From: Frigoriglobus tundricola
Lineage (GTDB): Bacteria > Planctomycetota > Planctomycetia > Gemmatales > Gemmataceae
Length of the DNA: 64,000 nucleotides
Reading direction: 5' to 3'
Assembly (NCBI RefSeq): GCF_013128195.2
Contig: NZ_CP053452.2
Coordinates: 5,022,001 to 5,086,000, forward strand
The notes beneath the pieces are model-generated. The model did not search any database, was not told where the DNA came from, and worked only from the letters and a program-made list of their open reading frames with translations. Positions 49,135 through 59,605 of this stretch are shown here, one piece after another. A program made the translations under genes and the position numbers. Each line of letters begins with the position of its first letter. Position 1 is the first letter of the stretch.

Positions 49135-49408
49135 GGGCGGTTGGGGCCGGAATTCGAATCCAGCGGCGGTTTTCTAAGATTGAAACGAATCGCCGTATAT
49201 CCCAACATAGAACAAATTTCGGTCCGTGCCGAAGGCGGGTACGTCTTGGAGCCGACATCGCGCCGGTGATTCGGTCCCCGCCGAAACGCTCCCGTCGGGC
49301 GCGTTTCGCACCGTTCCCCGGGTCACCCGTTGCTTCCGCTCTCGTCCGCCCGCATAATCCACTGCACCACCGCTCGCCTCCCGCCCTCTCTCCCCGGAGC
49401 CGCATCCC

Positions 49409-50710
49409 ATGCCCCGTCTCGTCCCCGCTTTCCTGCTCGTCGCCGCCGGGCTGGGCGCCGCGCTCGCGCCGGCCCCGGCCGCACCCGCTACCGATGAGGT
49501 GAAGATCACTTGGAAGAAGACGGTACTGGACACCCGGTTCCGGTCCGAGGGCGTCGCGATTGCGGATGTGAACAAGGACGGCAAGGTGGACGTCCTCAAC
49601 GGCGAGTACTGGTACGAGGCGCCGGACTGGACGCCGCACGAGATGCAGCCGTACAAGGACCACAAGGACGGGCTGGGCAACTACAGCCGCAGCTTCGCGT
49701 GCTGGGCGGAAGACATCAACGGCGACGGCTGGGCCGACCTGATCGTGATCGACTTCCCGGGCGACCCGTGCTACTGGATGGAGAACCCCAAGGGCAAGGC
49801 AACCGATGGGGACGGCAAGCCGGTCCACTGGAAGAAGCACACCATCTGGCACTCCGCCTGTAACGAGACGCCGCTCTACACGGACCTCCTCGGCGGCGGC
49901 AAGCGGGTCCTCGTAATGGGCTTCCAGCCGCCGGGCAAGGGGAACGAGGGGCAGATGGCGTACTTCACCCCGGACCCGACCGACCCGACCGCGAAGTGGG
50001 TCATGCACCCGGTCAGCGAGCCGAGCACGCCCGCCAAGGTGGAGAACGGGAAGGAAGTCCCCAACACGCGTAAGGAGGTCCCCGGCACGCAGAAGTTCAG
50101 CCACGGCCTCGGCGTCGGCGACCTGAACGGCGACGGCCGCAAGGACGTGATGTGTACGGGCGGCTGGTGGGAGCAACCGGAGAAGGCCGACGGCACGACG
50201 CCGTGGACGTTCCACCCGGCCAACCTCGGTCCGGCCTGCGCCGACATGTACGCCTACGACGTGGACGGCGACGGCAAGGCCGACGTGATCAGCTCCTCGG
50301 CCCACCAGTTCGGCCTCTGGTGGTACAAGCAGCGCGGGGCGGGCACGAAAGAGGGTGCCCCGAGCTTCCAGAAGATGGACCTGATCCCGAACCAGAAGCT
50401 GGTGAGCGAAACGCACGCCGCACACTTCAAGGACATCGACGGCGACGGGCGCCCGGACTTCATCACCGGCAAGCGGTGGTGGAGCCACGGCAAGCACGAG
50501 CCCGGCTCCGACGGCCCGGCCGCGGTCTACTGGCTCAAGAACACCAAGGGCGCCGACGGGCTCGCGAAGTTCGAGCCGATTCTCATCGACGACGACTGCG
50601 GCATCGGCACGCAGTTCGAGGTCGCGGACATCAACGGCGACGGCCTGCTCGACGTCATCGTGTCGAACAAGAAGGGCGTCCGCGTGGTCGTCCAACAGCG
50701 CGGGAAGTGA
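49409..50710 (+). CDS. secreted FG-GAP/VCBS-repeat protein
   Basis: 433 residues from ATG 49409, with a signal peptide (LVPAFLLVAAGLGAALAPAPA). Calcium-type loops of the FG-GAP propeller repeat at regular spacing: ADVNKDGKVDV, EDINGDGWADL, GDLNGDGRKDV, YDVDGDGKADV, KDIDGDGRPDF and ADINGDGLLDV (D-x-N/D-x-DG-x-x-D). A seven-bladed propeller is likely. It overlaps the next gene by 4 bases. Ligand unknown; such proteins may bind polysaccharide or other cell-surface partners. Confidence 0.85.
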   Translation: MPRLVPAFLLVAAGLGAALAPAPAAPATDEVKITWKKTVLDTRFRSEGVAIADVNKDGKVDVLNGEYWYEAPDWTPHEMQPYKDHKDGLGNYSRSFACWAEDINGDGWADLIVIDFPGDPCYWMENPKGKATDGDGKPVHWKKHTIWHSACNETPLYTDLLGGGKRVLVMGFQPPGKGNEGQMAYFTPDPTDPTAKWVMHPVSEPSTPAKVENGKEVPNTRKEVPGTQKFSHGLGVGDLNGDGRKDVMCTGGWWEQPEKADGTTPWTFHPANLGPACADMYAYDVDGDGKADVISSSAHQFGLWWYKQRGAGTKEGAPSFQKMDLIPNQKLVSETHAAHFKDIDGDGRPDFITGKRWWSHGKHEPGSDGPAAVYWLKNTKGADGLAKFEPILIDDDCGIGTQFEVADINGDGLLDVIVSNKKGVRVVVQQRGK

Positions 50711-52017
50711 CCGTGCCGCACCCGCTACGAGGGACCGCCCACGGGGCGCGGCAGTGGCTGTTCGGGCTGCTGCTCGTCGCCCTCGCCACGGCCGGGTTCG
50801 CGCTGGGCACGGGCTCCGCGTTCCGCCCCCCGCCCGGGTACGTCGGCGACTTCACCCAGGACTGGCTGGCGGTCCGCGAGTTCGGCGCGGGCCGGCCCGT
50901 TTATGGGAGCCTGCCGGACGCGCTCCGGCGCCACATGAACGGCGAACCGCCGGAGGACTTCCTCCAGTGGAACGCGCACCCGCCCGGCTCCCTGTTCCTC
51001 GTCCTCCCCCTCGCCCGCCTCGACCACGCCGACGCGTTCTTCGTCTGGAACCTCGTCACGTTCCCGCTGTTCGTGGTCGCGGTGGGGATCGTGCTGGTCG
51101 AACTCGGCGCCGGGAGCGGCCGCGCCCGCGCGGGCGCGGCGACGGTGATCGCCGTCGCCGGGGCGACGTGCTACCCGCTCTACCATCAGGTCCTGATGGG
51201 GCAGTTCAACGCCCTGCTCGCGTTCCTGTTCGCGCTCGCGTGGGCGGCCGACCGGCGCGACCGGGCGGTTCTGGCCGGCGCCGCGATCGGGCTGGCGGCG
51301 GCGGTGAAACTGTTCCCCGCGTTCCTGGCCCTTTACCTGATCGCGGCCCGCCGGTGGCGCGCGCTGGGCGCCGCGGCCGCCACGGCCGCCGCGATCGGCG
51401 CGCTGGCGCTCGGGCTGTTCGGGACGGGCGCGTGGCGGACCTATGCGGGCGAGGTGGTCCCCGCCGTGTCGGCGAAGTACGCCACCCAGTGGAACAACCT
51501 GACGCTCCGGGCGTTTTGGCTGCGGCTGTTCGACCCGACGCCGGAGAGCCGCGTGATCCCGCTGTACCACGCCCCGGTGCTGGGGGCGGCCCTCGCGGCG
51601 GCGGCCCGGCTCGCGGTAACGGGGCTGGCCGCGCGGGCCGCGTGGCGGGCCGCGTCCGTCGCCGGGCGGGACCGCGCGTTCGCCGCAACGGTCGCCGCGG
51701 TGGTGCTGGTGTCGCCGATCGCGTGGCCGCACTACCTCATCCTGCTCGTCGTGCCCGTCGGGGTGACGGGCGCGGCGCTGCGCCACTCCGCGTGGCGGTG
51801 GCCGCTGGGGGCGTGCCTCGCGGTGCTGTGGCTCCCGGAGACGTTCGTCCCGGGACTGGTCCTCGGCCCGGCCCGCGCCGAACTGATGGGCATTCACCGG
51901 CACGCCCCGTTCACCCCGGCCGAGAACCTGTTGGTCACCTCGGTGCAGCACTACGCGGTCCTGGGGCTGTTCCTGCTGACGCTCCGGGCGCCCGGCGGGC
52001 CGGACGGGCCGCGTTGA
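50707..52017 (+). CDS. GT87/DUF2029-like membrane glycosyltransferase
   Basis: 436 residues from GTG 50707 (GTGA overlap with the previous stop); a GTG at 50713 is possible. About ten hydrophobic segments. Family-like features: DFTQDWLAVREFGAGRPVYG near the N-terminus, then YHQVLMGQFNALLAFLFALAW, AGAAIGLAAAVKLFPAFLALYLIA and a C-terminal WPHYLILLVVPVG. GT87 enzymes use polyprenyl-phosphate mannose as donor. Co-transcribed with the FG-GAP gene. Confidence 0.8.
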   Translation: MTVPHPLRGTAHGARQWLFGLLLVALATAGFALGTGSAFRPPPGYVGDFTQDWLAVREFGAGRPVYGSLPDALRRHMNGEPPEDFLQWNAHPPGSLFLVLPLARLDHADAFFVWNLVTFPLFVVAVGIVLVELGAGSGRARAGAATVIAVAGATCYPLYHQVLMGQFNALLAFLFALAWAADRRDRAVLAGAAIGLAAAVKLFPAFLALYLIAARRWRALGAAAATAAAIGALALGLFGTGAWRTYAGEVVPAVSAKYATQWNNLTLRAFWLRLFDPTPESRVIPLYHAPVLGAALAAAARLAVTGLAARAAWRAASVAGRDRAFAATVAAVVLVSPIAWPHYLILLVVPVGVTGAALRHSAWRWPLGACLAVLWLPETFVPGLVLGPARAELMGIHRHAPFTPAENLLVTSVQHYAVLGLFLLTLRAPGGPDGPR

Positions 52018-52085
52018 ACCGGGTGCGGGTCTCACTATCATCTCCTACCGGCGGCTTTCTCCTCCTACCGATAGGCGCGCTTCCG

Positions 52086-52592
52086 ATGCGGCACGTGCTT
52101 TCCGCGCTGGTTCAGAACCAACCGGGCGTCCTGGCCACTGTGGCCGGGATGCTCCACTCCCGCGGGTTCAACATCGACAGCCTCGCGGTCGGTGAGACCG
52201 AGACGCACAACCTGTCGCGCATGACGTTCGTCGTCAACGGCGACGACAACGTGCTCGACCAGGTGCGCAAGCAGCTCGACAAGATCGTCACCGTCGTGCG
52301 GGTGGACGACATCAGCTCGGAGAACTTCGTCGAACGCGACCTGATGCTCATCAAGGTGACGTGTACGTCCGTGCAGAGGCCGGAGGTGTTCCTCTTGTCG
52401 GAGAGCTTCCGCGGGCGCGTGGTGGACATCCAGCACAACAACGTGATGATCGAGATCAGCGGCACCGAGGGGAAGGTGGAGGCGTTCATCGAACTGATGC
52501 GCCCCTACGGGATCCTGGAGCTGGCCCGGACCGGCCGCATCGCCCTGGTCCGCGGCGACGTCCAGACGGTCGTCGCGACCGAGGGGGCGTGA
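52086..52592 (+). CDS. ilvN: acetolactate synthase regulatory (small) subunit
   Basis: 168 residues, ATG 52086. The N-terminal ACT domain (HVLSALVQNQPGVLATVAGMLHSRGFNIDSLAVG) binds valine. The second part (ERDLMLIKV, FRGRVVDIQHNNVMIEISG) completes the regulatory fold. It activates and gives valine feedback to the catalytic subunit in branched-chain amino acid synthesis. The catalytic ilvB and ilvC are not adjacent; the upstream gene is a glycosyltransferase. Confidence 0.92.
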   Translation: MRHVLSALVQNQPGVLATVAGMLHSRGFNIDSLAVGETETHNLSRMTFVVNGDDNVLDQVRKQLDKIVTVVRVDDISSENFVERDLMLIKVTCTSVQRPEVFLLSESFRGRVVDIQHNNVMIEISGTEGKVEAFIELMRPYGILELARTGRIALVRGDVQTVVATEGA

Positions 52593-52710
52593 GGGCCGTA
52601 AAGTCTAAAAGTCGAAAGTCATAAAGTCGAGGACCGCGACCGTTCAAGTCTTCGGCTTTATGGTTTTACGACTGCGAGGCGGGCGACTGAAAGAAGGACG
52701 GAGGAAAGAC

Positions 52711-53016
52711 ATGAGTACCGCACCCGAAAAGATCGTGCTGCCGACCCGCCGCCTCGACCCGAAGCAGGTGGAACTGCTCCGCGCGCTCAAGCCGGGCGAC
52801 CCGATCAAAATCACTCAGACCGTGCGCGTCGGCGCGAAGAAGTGGCCCGCCGCGGCGACCGGTGTGTTCCGCGGCCTCGCGTACCTGGCGACCGGCGTCA
52901 CCACCGACCGCGTGAAGGAAGACGACCTGGTGGTGCCCGTCGTCCGCTTCACCAAACCCAACGGCGAGCTGACCAGCATCAGCATCGACGAGAACACGGT
53001 GATCGAACGGGGCTGA
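52711..53016 (+). CDS. small conserved hypothetical protein
   Basis: 101 residues; ATG 52711 follows GGAGG. The sequence PGDPIKITQTVRVGAKKWPA, TGVFRGLAYLATGVTTDRV and DDLVVPVVRF reads like a small beta-barrel. No family recognised. It follows ilvN by 118 bases on the same strand, with a short direct repeat (TAAAGTC) in the gap, and may share its transcript. Confidence 0.65.
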   Translation: MSTAPEKIVLPTRRLDPKQVELLRALKPGDPIKITQTVRVGAKKWPAAATGVFRGLAYLATGVTTDRVKEDDLVVPVVRFTKPNGELTSISIDENTVIERG

Positions 53017-53224
53017 AATCCACTACGGCGGGGCCTGGGCCCGGTACTCGAGTACCGGGTGCCGGTCCGGGCGCGGATGTGGACCCAGCCCCCGCAAGTG
53101 AAGGTGCCCCCCGGATTCCCGCCCGTCGTTCATCGCCCGCCGTTGGCCGGTGGCGCGAACGCGCTGCCGTTCACACCTCGCGCAAACGGCGCGCCGATCC
53201 TCCCCCGCGCTCCCCGGGCCGGGC

Positions 53225-55831
53225 TCACTGCACGAGGACGACGCACACGCCGCTCTGGAAGATCTGTTGCATGCAGTTCCGCAGGTTGTTGATCCGGTTC
53301 GTGTACGTGCCGGTGATGATCTGCGTGCTCGGCAGGGTGGTCGCTCCGGCCGGGCCGGTCCCCCCGTAGGACGCGCAGTTGGCCAGGAACTGTATGGCCG
53401 TCGGGGCGATGCTGGCGTTGGGCGACAGGGTCGGGTCGAACAGGTCGCCGAACGCCACCGGGTACACGCGGGCCGGGGCGTTCGGCAGGGACAGCCCGCT
53501 GTCGGCGGCCCCCGCCGCCGTGGCGACCATCGGCTTGACCATCTGTTGGATCACCGCGTACGCCGGGTTCATGGCCGTGGGGTCCCCGTTCGGGGTGCCG
53601 GTCGCGGCACCGGACGTGTAGTACGAGTTGTACCCCTGCGCGTTGAACGTGAGCGCGCGGTACGTGTTCGGCACCCCGTCCGTCTCGAAGATGACCAGCT
53701 TCTGGGCCCCGCGCCGCCCGCCCCCGGTCCCGGCCGCGACCGCCGCCGTGACGGTCGACGGGGAGAGCAGGTTGAACGCGTACGCCAGGCCGTTGTTCGG
53801 GTCGGTGGTCCCGCCGGCGTTGGGGATGTCGTCGAGGCTGTACCCGGTGAGGCTGGTGTTCGTGTACGGGCGCAGCTCGTGGGTCAGGTTCCCGGCGTTC
53901 ACGTACGGGTACAAGCTCTTCGGGTAGAACAGCGCGTTCTGCAGGGCGGTGTAGTCCTGCCCCAGCGGCGACCGGACGCCGGCGTACGTGGACGAGAAGT
54001 ACACCAGGCCGGCGTAGTCGTTGGGGTGGTTGTTCTTCATGTCGGCGAGGACCGCGTTCATCCCCGCCTTGAGCTGCCAACTGTGGGCCTGGTACGAGGT
54101 GCCCGCGAGCCAGTTGTAGGTGGTGGAGGAGGTGCCCTGCGAGGCGGTCAGGAAGTGGAGCATGCTGAGCGGCCCGAACCACAGGTGCAGGCGCGGCCGC
54201 CGCGGGCTGTCGGTGTACCGCTGGTACGGCAGCTTCCCCGCCGACTCCCACGAGAACTGGTAGCTGCTCGTGGCCGCGGTGGGGATCGAGAACGCGCTGG
54301 CGCTCCAACTGTCCGCCGGCCCGTACAGGTTCGACGAGGCGGTGTAGTTGCCGAGGCCGAAGACGAAGTCGATGTAGTTCTTCCAGAACGCCTTGTCCAG
54401 CACCTGCTGGGCGGTGCCGGTGGCGGTGTTCACGTCGTCCGGGATGGACGAGTAGTACAGCACCCGGCCCGCCCGCAGGTTCGGCGGGAGCGTCTGCGGT
54501 CCGGTCTTGAGCCACTGGAGGACGGCGGCGTAGTTGACCGTGTTGGTGACGGTCGTGGTCGTGTACTTGGCCGGGTTCGACCAGTACCCCGGGGTGGTCG
54601 TGGTCGCGGGGTGGTTGACGGCCGGGTGGTACACCGGCGGGTGGTACACCGGCGGCTGGTCGTTCGAGTTGTAGGTGTAGTACCCGGGCGAGGTGTACGC
54701 GGGCGTGGTGTACGCGGGCGTGGTGACGGGCGGCCCGGTCGCCACGAACACGTTGTTCACCCCGGTGCCGGGCACCAGCGTCGACGTGGTCGTGGACAGC
54801 GGGCCGAACACCATTGAGGACGCGTTCAGCAGCGCGGCGTCGACGTTCTGGGCCTGGGGGTCGAAGTACGGCGGGGTCGCCGTGCTCGAGCCGCTCAGGA
54901 AGAACCGGCGCCGCCAGTCGCAGATCGGTTTCCCGGACTTGTCGTACGCCGTGTTGTTCGGGTCCGGGGTGAGGACGTTGGCGGTCGGATCGAAGCGCGG
55001 ATCGGGGGGCCACATGAAGAACGTCTTCCCCCAGTACCCCGGCCCCATCGAGTACCCCTGGAACCGGTCGGCCGCGGGGACCAAAATGTTGGCGGTGCTG
55101 CCCCCGTTGGCGGTGAGGTACGAGGCCGGGTTCGTCGGGGCCCCGGACCCGCGCGCCGCCCGGTACTTGACGACGTCGAGGTCGTACCCGTACGCCTCCC
55201 ACACCGGGTCGCGGAAGTTGAGCCAGTTGGCCGCGAACCCGGAGGGCAGCGCCGCGTACCCGAGCAGGTCGGCGGCGTGGTACGCGGCCACGTTGTTGCC
55301 GCTGCTCCAGTTCGTCGTCGTCTTGTCGATGGCCCCGGACCGGCGCCGGGCGCGGTCCCCGACGTAGGTGACCCCGCCCGAATCGGTCATCGTCATGAAC
55401 GAACTCGGCGCGGGGGTCGGCCCCCGCGGGTTAGACCCGGTGCCGGTGTCGAACGCGTTGTACCCCGAGAAGTTGTAGGTCGCGGCGGTGTAGGTGTCGG
55501 AGTTGCCGGCGGCGGACACCGACGGGGCCCACCGCTGGAACGCGTTGACCAGGTTCGGGCCGCCGGACCCGTTCAGCGAGAGCGGGTACGCCGGGGTGGC
55601 CGGGTTCGAGACGTTCGACGGGTCGAAGTAGAAGTTGTTGATGAGCGGGGGGCCGGCCGGGGTAGCGATGGTGTAGTTGTTCCGCGGGATCGCCTCGCCG
55701 GTGGCGTCGGTCAGGTTCTGGGTCGCGACCAGGGAGCCCTGGTTGGCGACGTAGTGCCCGTACCCCGGGACGACCGGGTCCGGGTTCAGCGACTGGTAGT
55801 TGCTGGCCGTCGTGACGTTGCTCGAGTTGAA
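53225..55831 (-). pseudogene. Tad-like VWA protein, C-terminal part (separated by IS66)
   Basis: 869 codons in frame with the N-terminal piece at 58273-58848 once IS66 and one target copy are removed. It begins TFNSSNVTTASNYQSLNPDP, the continuation of the MIDAS loop. It runs through Tyr/Thr/Pro-rich, Asn-rich surface-type sequence, with a low-complexity VYHPPVYHPAVNHP tract. It ends with VWA elements (VIFETDGVPNTYR, RVYPVAFGDLF, MQQIFQSGVCVVLVQ). The VWA fold therefore holds a very large insertion. It has no start of its own. The restored product would have 1060 residues. Confidence 0.85.
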
Positions 55832-55907
55832 GGTGCTGCGTACACACCCGGCCAAAGACGGTCGGTGAGCGACAGCCGGGATCGGCGGGGTTCGGTGTGG
55901 GATGGGC

Positions 55908-57464
55908 TTACGCGACGAGGAGTCGGGATTGTTGACGCTTCGCCCACACGTCGGGCAGAAGAGGTGCGAGTTGGTCCGCCGTCGGCTTCTCGCCCAACGC
56001 ATGAAGGGCCGGAAGAACCTCACGCAGGTATGCCGTCGCATCGAGACCCAAGTGCCGACACGTGCCCACCACCGAGAAGTGAACCGCGGCGTGCGCACCG
56101 GCCTTCGCACTGCCCACGAACTTCCAATTGCTCCGACCCACGGCGATCAGCCGGAGCGTTCGCTCGCTCAGGTTATTATCGATCGAGAGTCGCCCGTCCT
56201 CGGTGTACCGGACGAACGCGGCCCAGTGATTCGCCACGTACCGGATCGCGGCCCCCAGGGCCGACTTGGGCAACGCCGTCCCGAGTGCCGCGTCGAGCCA
56301 CGCCTTCAGGTCGTTCAGGATCGGGAGCGCCCTTGCTTGCCGCGTCGCGCGACGGGCGACGATGTGCTCCGGTGAGTCCGGCGCCGGAAGCGTGTGCTCG
56401 ATGTGGTACAACCGGTTGATGCGTTCGACCGCCTTGGCCCCGGGGTCCCCGGCGCCGAGGAACTTGCGGCGCGCGTGGGACCAACAGGCGACGTGCTTGG
56501 CTCCGGCGGCGAACAGGCCGTTGTACTGTGCGAGGCAATCGGCATGCACGTGGCCCCGGAAGCCGCCTAAGAACTGGTCCGGTCCGCTCGCGGCGTCGTA
56601 ACCGGTCGTGAAGTGGAACGCCGTGTACGGGGCCGTCGGATCTCCGATCCCCACCCAGAAGTGGCCGTGCGGCATCGTTCGCTCACCGGGCTGGGCGAAC
56701 CGCGAGCGGGTGTCATCGGACCAGAGGACCGGACACGTGCGCACCCGCTCGAGCATCAACTGGTACAGCGACGTCAGTAACACCGCGGACTGTTTCACCC
56801 AATCGCCCAAGGTACTCTCGGACACCGTCACCCCCGCGCGCCCGATCCGGGCGACTTGGCGGTGCAGCGGCAGGTGGTCGAGGAACTTCCCGACGAGAAC
56901 CTCGGCCAACAAGCCCGGACCACACAGTCCCTTGTCGATCGGTCCGACGGTACTCGGCGTGGCGGTCCGGATCCGGTCCTCGGCCCGGACCGTCGGGGGG
57001 CACTGTTGGCACGCGTACGTCTTGCGGATCGTGCGCCGCACGAAGTACGGGGTCGGGTCGCAATCGAGTTGCTCGGTCTGGGTCTGGCCGATGCACACGC
57101 GGTCGCCACCACAGCCCGAGCAGCGGCGCTCGTCGGGGGTCAGATCGAGGACCGTGTCGCGGCGTTCGAGGTGCGCCGGGAGTGGCGAACGGCCGTGGTC
57201 GTGGCGCCGCTTCGCGGGTCCGTCGCCGGGGACCTTCGGTGGCTTCGGTGTGCGTTCGGACCGCCGGCCGAACCGGTGCGTCGTGGCCCGGTCCAACTTC
57301 GCCTTCAAGGCCGCGACCTCGGCACGCAGGTCGTCGATGGTCCGTTGGAACTGCTCGGCCTGGCGTTGGAGCTGCGTGCGGAGGTCGGCGTTTTCGGCCT
57401 GGAGGGCACGCACCATCCCTTGGAGGGTCAGCACGTCGGTCGGCAGCGGGGCGTCGGAGTCCAT
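55908..57464 (-). CDS. tnpC: IS66 transposase TnpC
   Basis: 518 residues, full length. N-terminal coiled coil (LQGMVRALQAENADLRTQL), a zinc-finger segment (RRCSGCGG ... YACQQC), then the IS66 core. The DDE triad is assigned to Asp in LWSDDTRSRF, Asp in VHADCLAQYNGLF and Glu in DNNLSERTLR. It catalyses strand transfer of the element. It shares only family-level resemblance with the relic at 25.3 kb. Confidence 0.93.
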   Translation of the reverse strand: MDSDAPLPTDVLTLQGMVRALQAENADLRTQLQRQAEQFQRTIDDLRAEVAALKAKLDRATTHRFGRRSERTPKPPKVPGDGPAKRRHDHGRSPLPAHLERRDTVLDLTPDERRCSGCGGDRVCIGQTQTEQLDCDPTPYFVRRTIRKTYACQQCPPTVRAEDRIRTATPSTVGPIDKGLCGPGLLAEVLVGKFLDHLPLHRQVARIGRAGVTVSESTLGDWVKQSAVLLTSLYQLMLERVRTCPVLWSDDTRSRFAQPGERTMPHGHFWVGIGDPTAPYTAFHFTTGYDAASGPDQFLGGFRGHVHADCLAQYNGLFAAGAKHVACWSHARRKFLGAGDPGAKAVERINRLYHIEHTLPAPDSPEHIVARRATRQARALPILNDLKAWLDAALGTALPKSALGAAIRYVANHWAAFVRYTEDGRLSIDNNLSERTLRLIAVGRSNWKFVGSAKAGAHAAVHFSVVGTCRHLGLDATAYLREVLPALHALGEKPTADQLAPLLPDVWAKRQQSRLLVA

Positions 57465-57477
57465 GCCGAAAGATGGG

Positions 57478-57855
57478 TCAGGACGTGCGGGTGCGCAAGT
57501 CGGATTCGGACGCTTTCGGGCGACAATAACGGGTGAAACGTTTGGCCGACGAGTAGTCGATGCCGTCGAGGATCATGGCGAACTCGGTGGCGGTGAGTTC
57601 GAGTTTGCGGTCGGTCGGGGTGGGGAAGTGGTACCGCCCGCGCTCGAGTCGCTGGCACCACAAGCAGAGCCCGTGGCGGGTCCAGTACAGGGCCTTGAGC
57701 CGGTTGGCCGAGCGATTGGTGAAAATGAACAGATGCCCGCTCAAGGGATCGGCCTGAAGCGTGGATTGGACGTGGCGGTACAGGCCGTCGAACCCGAGGC
57801 GCAGATCGACGGCCCCGCCGTACCAGAGCTGGGTGGTGGGTGGAATGCTCAGCAC
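57478..57855 (-). CDS. tnpB: IS66 accessory protein TnpB (Orf2)
   Basis: 125 residues from GTG 57855, overlapping tnpA by 7 bases. It carries the family motif LGFDGLYRHVQ, then GHLFIFTNRSANRLKALYW and RLERGRYHFP. TnpB is needed for IS66 transposition together with TnpA, in a manner not fully understood. tnpC begins 13 bases downstream. Confidence 0.9.
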   Translation of the reverse strand: MLSIPPTTQLWYGGAVDLRLGFDGLYRHVQSTLQADPLSGHLFIFTNRSANRLKALYWTRHGLCLWCQRLERGRYHFPTPTDRKLELTATEFAMILDGIDYSSAKRFTRYCRPKASESDLRTRTS

Positions 57856-58196
57856 GGGCGCCCCTCCACCGCATGCACGAGGGCGGCGATGACCTCCGGT
57901 CGGGCATCGACCGGGAACCGCAGGACGGTTCCCGACGGGAACACCACCTCGATCGGCGGTCCGGCGGGCGACGGGGTCAGGCGGATGGGGACGAGCGTCG
58001 GAGTGACCGGTACGGGTGATGGGGCGTGGTCCGCGAGGGTTCGCCGCCACACATAAAAGGACGGCGGTGAGACGCCCTCGGCGGCACAGAACTGAGCGAT
58101 CGTCTGCCCCGACCGGCGGAACCGTTCGAGTCGTTCGGCCCACCGGCGACGGGTGGCGGCCGGGTCACGGCGAGAGGCAGCAGGGACAGCAGGCAC
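57849..58196 (-). CDS. tnpA: IS66 accessory protein TnpA (Orf1)
   Basis: 115 residues from GTG 58196. It has a helix-turn-helix of the transposase-8 type: RRWAERLERFRRSGQTIAQF, then SPPSFYVWRRTL. A C-terminal beta part (IEVVFPSGTVLRFP) follows. First gene of the IS66 operon; it overlaps tnpB. Confidence 0.85.
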   Translation of the reverse strand: MPAVPAASRRDPAATRRRWAERLERFRRSGQTIAQFCAAEGVSPPSFYVWRRTLADHAPSPVPVTPTLVPIRLTPSPAGPPIEVVFPSGTVLRFPVDARPEVIAALVHAVEGRPC

Positions 58197-58272
58197 AGCG
58201 GCATCCTCCAGGGAAAACGGATGCCATCGAACTTACCTTACCTGTCAATGACGCCGTTCGCCGGTCGTGTAC

Positions 58273-58848
58273 GGTGCTGCTGAACCCCATCGACCCGGTC
58301 ATGTCGAGCACGAACGCGACGTCGCGCGGGCGGAACACGGCCGTCGCCTGGGCCCCGCTGGGCATCGCCGCGACCCCGAAAACGCTCATGAAGTACGTGG
58401 GCTGGGTCGCGCTGAGCGTCACCCGCAGGGCGGTCCACGAGCCGCCCGCCGCCGGGTTCACGGCGCCCCCGGACGTGACGTCCGTCCAGCCGCTCACCCC
58501 GAACGTCTGACTGGTCGGGTCGTACATGTACTGCCCGGCCTCGACCTTGCTCACCTGGCCGGGGGTGAGGTTCGCGCTCAGGTGCGTGTTGGCCGTGGCC
58601 ACCCCCCTGACCGTGCTGACCGCCGCCGGCAAGTTGTTGTACAGCGTCCCGTCTTTGTTGTTGAGCGTCCGCGTGCCGGCCAGCACGGCCGCGTCGGCGG
58701 CGTTCTGGCACTGGGTGCGGGAGACGGCGAGCATCCCGAGATCGACGGCGAGGGCGACGAACGCGAACAGGCTGATGACGGACACGGCCAGGAGCGGGAG
58801 CATCGTCCCGCGCCGCGCCGCTCGTGGGGATCGGGGGTTGGTTCTCAC
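58273..58848 (-). pseudogene. Tad-like VWA protein, N-terminal part (separated by IS66)
   Basis: 192 codons. It begins RTNPRSPRAARRGTMLPLLA, with a membrane helix at ~15-37 and the Tad-domain feature SRTQCQNAADAAVLAGTRTL, as in TadE/TadG-like proteins of Flp pilus systems. It reaches DVAFVLDMTGSMGFSST, the MIDAS start (D-x-T-G-S) of a VWA domain, exactly where IS66 begins. Beyond this point the frame runs into IS DNA for ~35 codons. See 53225-55831 for the rest. Pilus or surface-adhesin role inferred from the domains. Confidence 0.85.
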
Positions 58849-59605
58849 GGCTCTTATCGTGGTTGGGGTCGGAGTTGCGGGCCGTCGCTACTGCAATCTA
58901 ATTCACGATCGGCCTCGGTCCGATTGCCGGTTGACGAAATGCACTGAGGTCGGCGATCGCGGCACTGCGACAGATGAATTTGCATCCGATTTTGGCTGTG
59001 TCTTATATGCTGTTGTATCAATTTTGTATCATTGGAAAATATCGTGACCGTACGCAGAGGGGGGCTATACATTCGGCGAAAGTATAGGCTGTTGGCGTAA
59101 GCGGTCGGAGACGGGTGCCGGTCCGTTCGGCCGTCCGGCGCTGCCACGCGACCAATGGATTCCGAAGGGGCGCGGGTGTACGGGCGCACCGGCTCTCATG
59201 GGACAAGCGAGCCGGTCAGACGAGGTGGCCGTTTGAGCCGATGGCGAAGAGAGCATCGCCATGGACAAACGAGCGTGGAATCGCCCGTTTGTCCATGGCG
59301 CGCGAGTTGGAGGTGGCGGGTCCTTGGTCGTGCCGACGGGCCTACCGCTGTCACCGGGGGACAACGGGGGCACCCACGATGGGGTATACAACTGATTACG
59401 AGGTCAATAGTTAAGGCTATGGACAGGCCGAGGCGTGGGGTCCACTCCACGTCGGTTCCGAATCGGCGGGCGGTCCGGGCAGCCAATGCTGTTCTGGTTC
59501 GCGCGGGTTCCTGCCCGTTCGCTGCCCCGGCGGTTTGGCAACGGCGACAGTGGTCGGTTTGTGCCCCCGCTCAGTTCAATCCGTGTGCGGTCGCGCGCCG
59601 CGCCC
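58849..59605. other. 757-bp gap without a recognisable gene
   Basis: Bases ~58880-59100 are AT-richer than the surroundings (for example a TTGTATCATTGGAAAATATC stretch) and probably hold the promoter of the VWA gene. The remainder has only short, unconvincing frames. An inverted repeat lies at 59258-59299. No RNA gene was recognised. It may contain a decayed gene too degraded to name. Confidence 0.5.
59258..59299. repeat. 14-bp perfect inverted repeat
   Basis: GCCATGGACAAACG (59258-59271) and CGTTTGTCCATGGC (59286-59299) pair around a 14-base loop inside the non-coding gap. Role unknown. Confidence 0.55.

Larger units (their letters stand above)
55840..58272. mobile_element. complete IS66-family element, 2433 bp
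   Basis: An 8-bp target duplication GGTGCTGC flanks it at 55832-55839 and 58273-58280, the size typical of IS66. Both ends begin GTACAC with a matching CCGGC a few bases in (imperfect terminal inverted repeat, roughly 12 of 15). Inside are tnpA, tnpB and tnpC in order on the minus strand, all open. It lies inside the VWA gene. Intact genes plus an exact duplication suggest a recent transposition. Confidence 0.93.
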
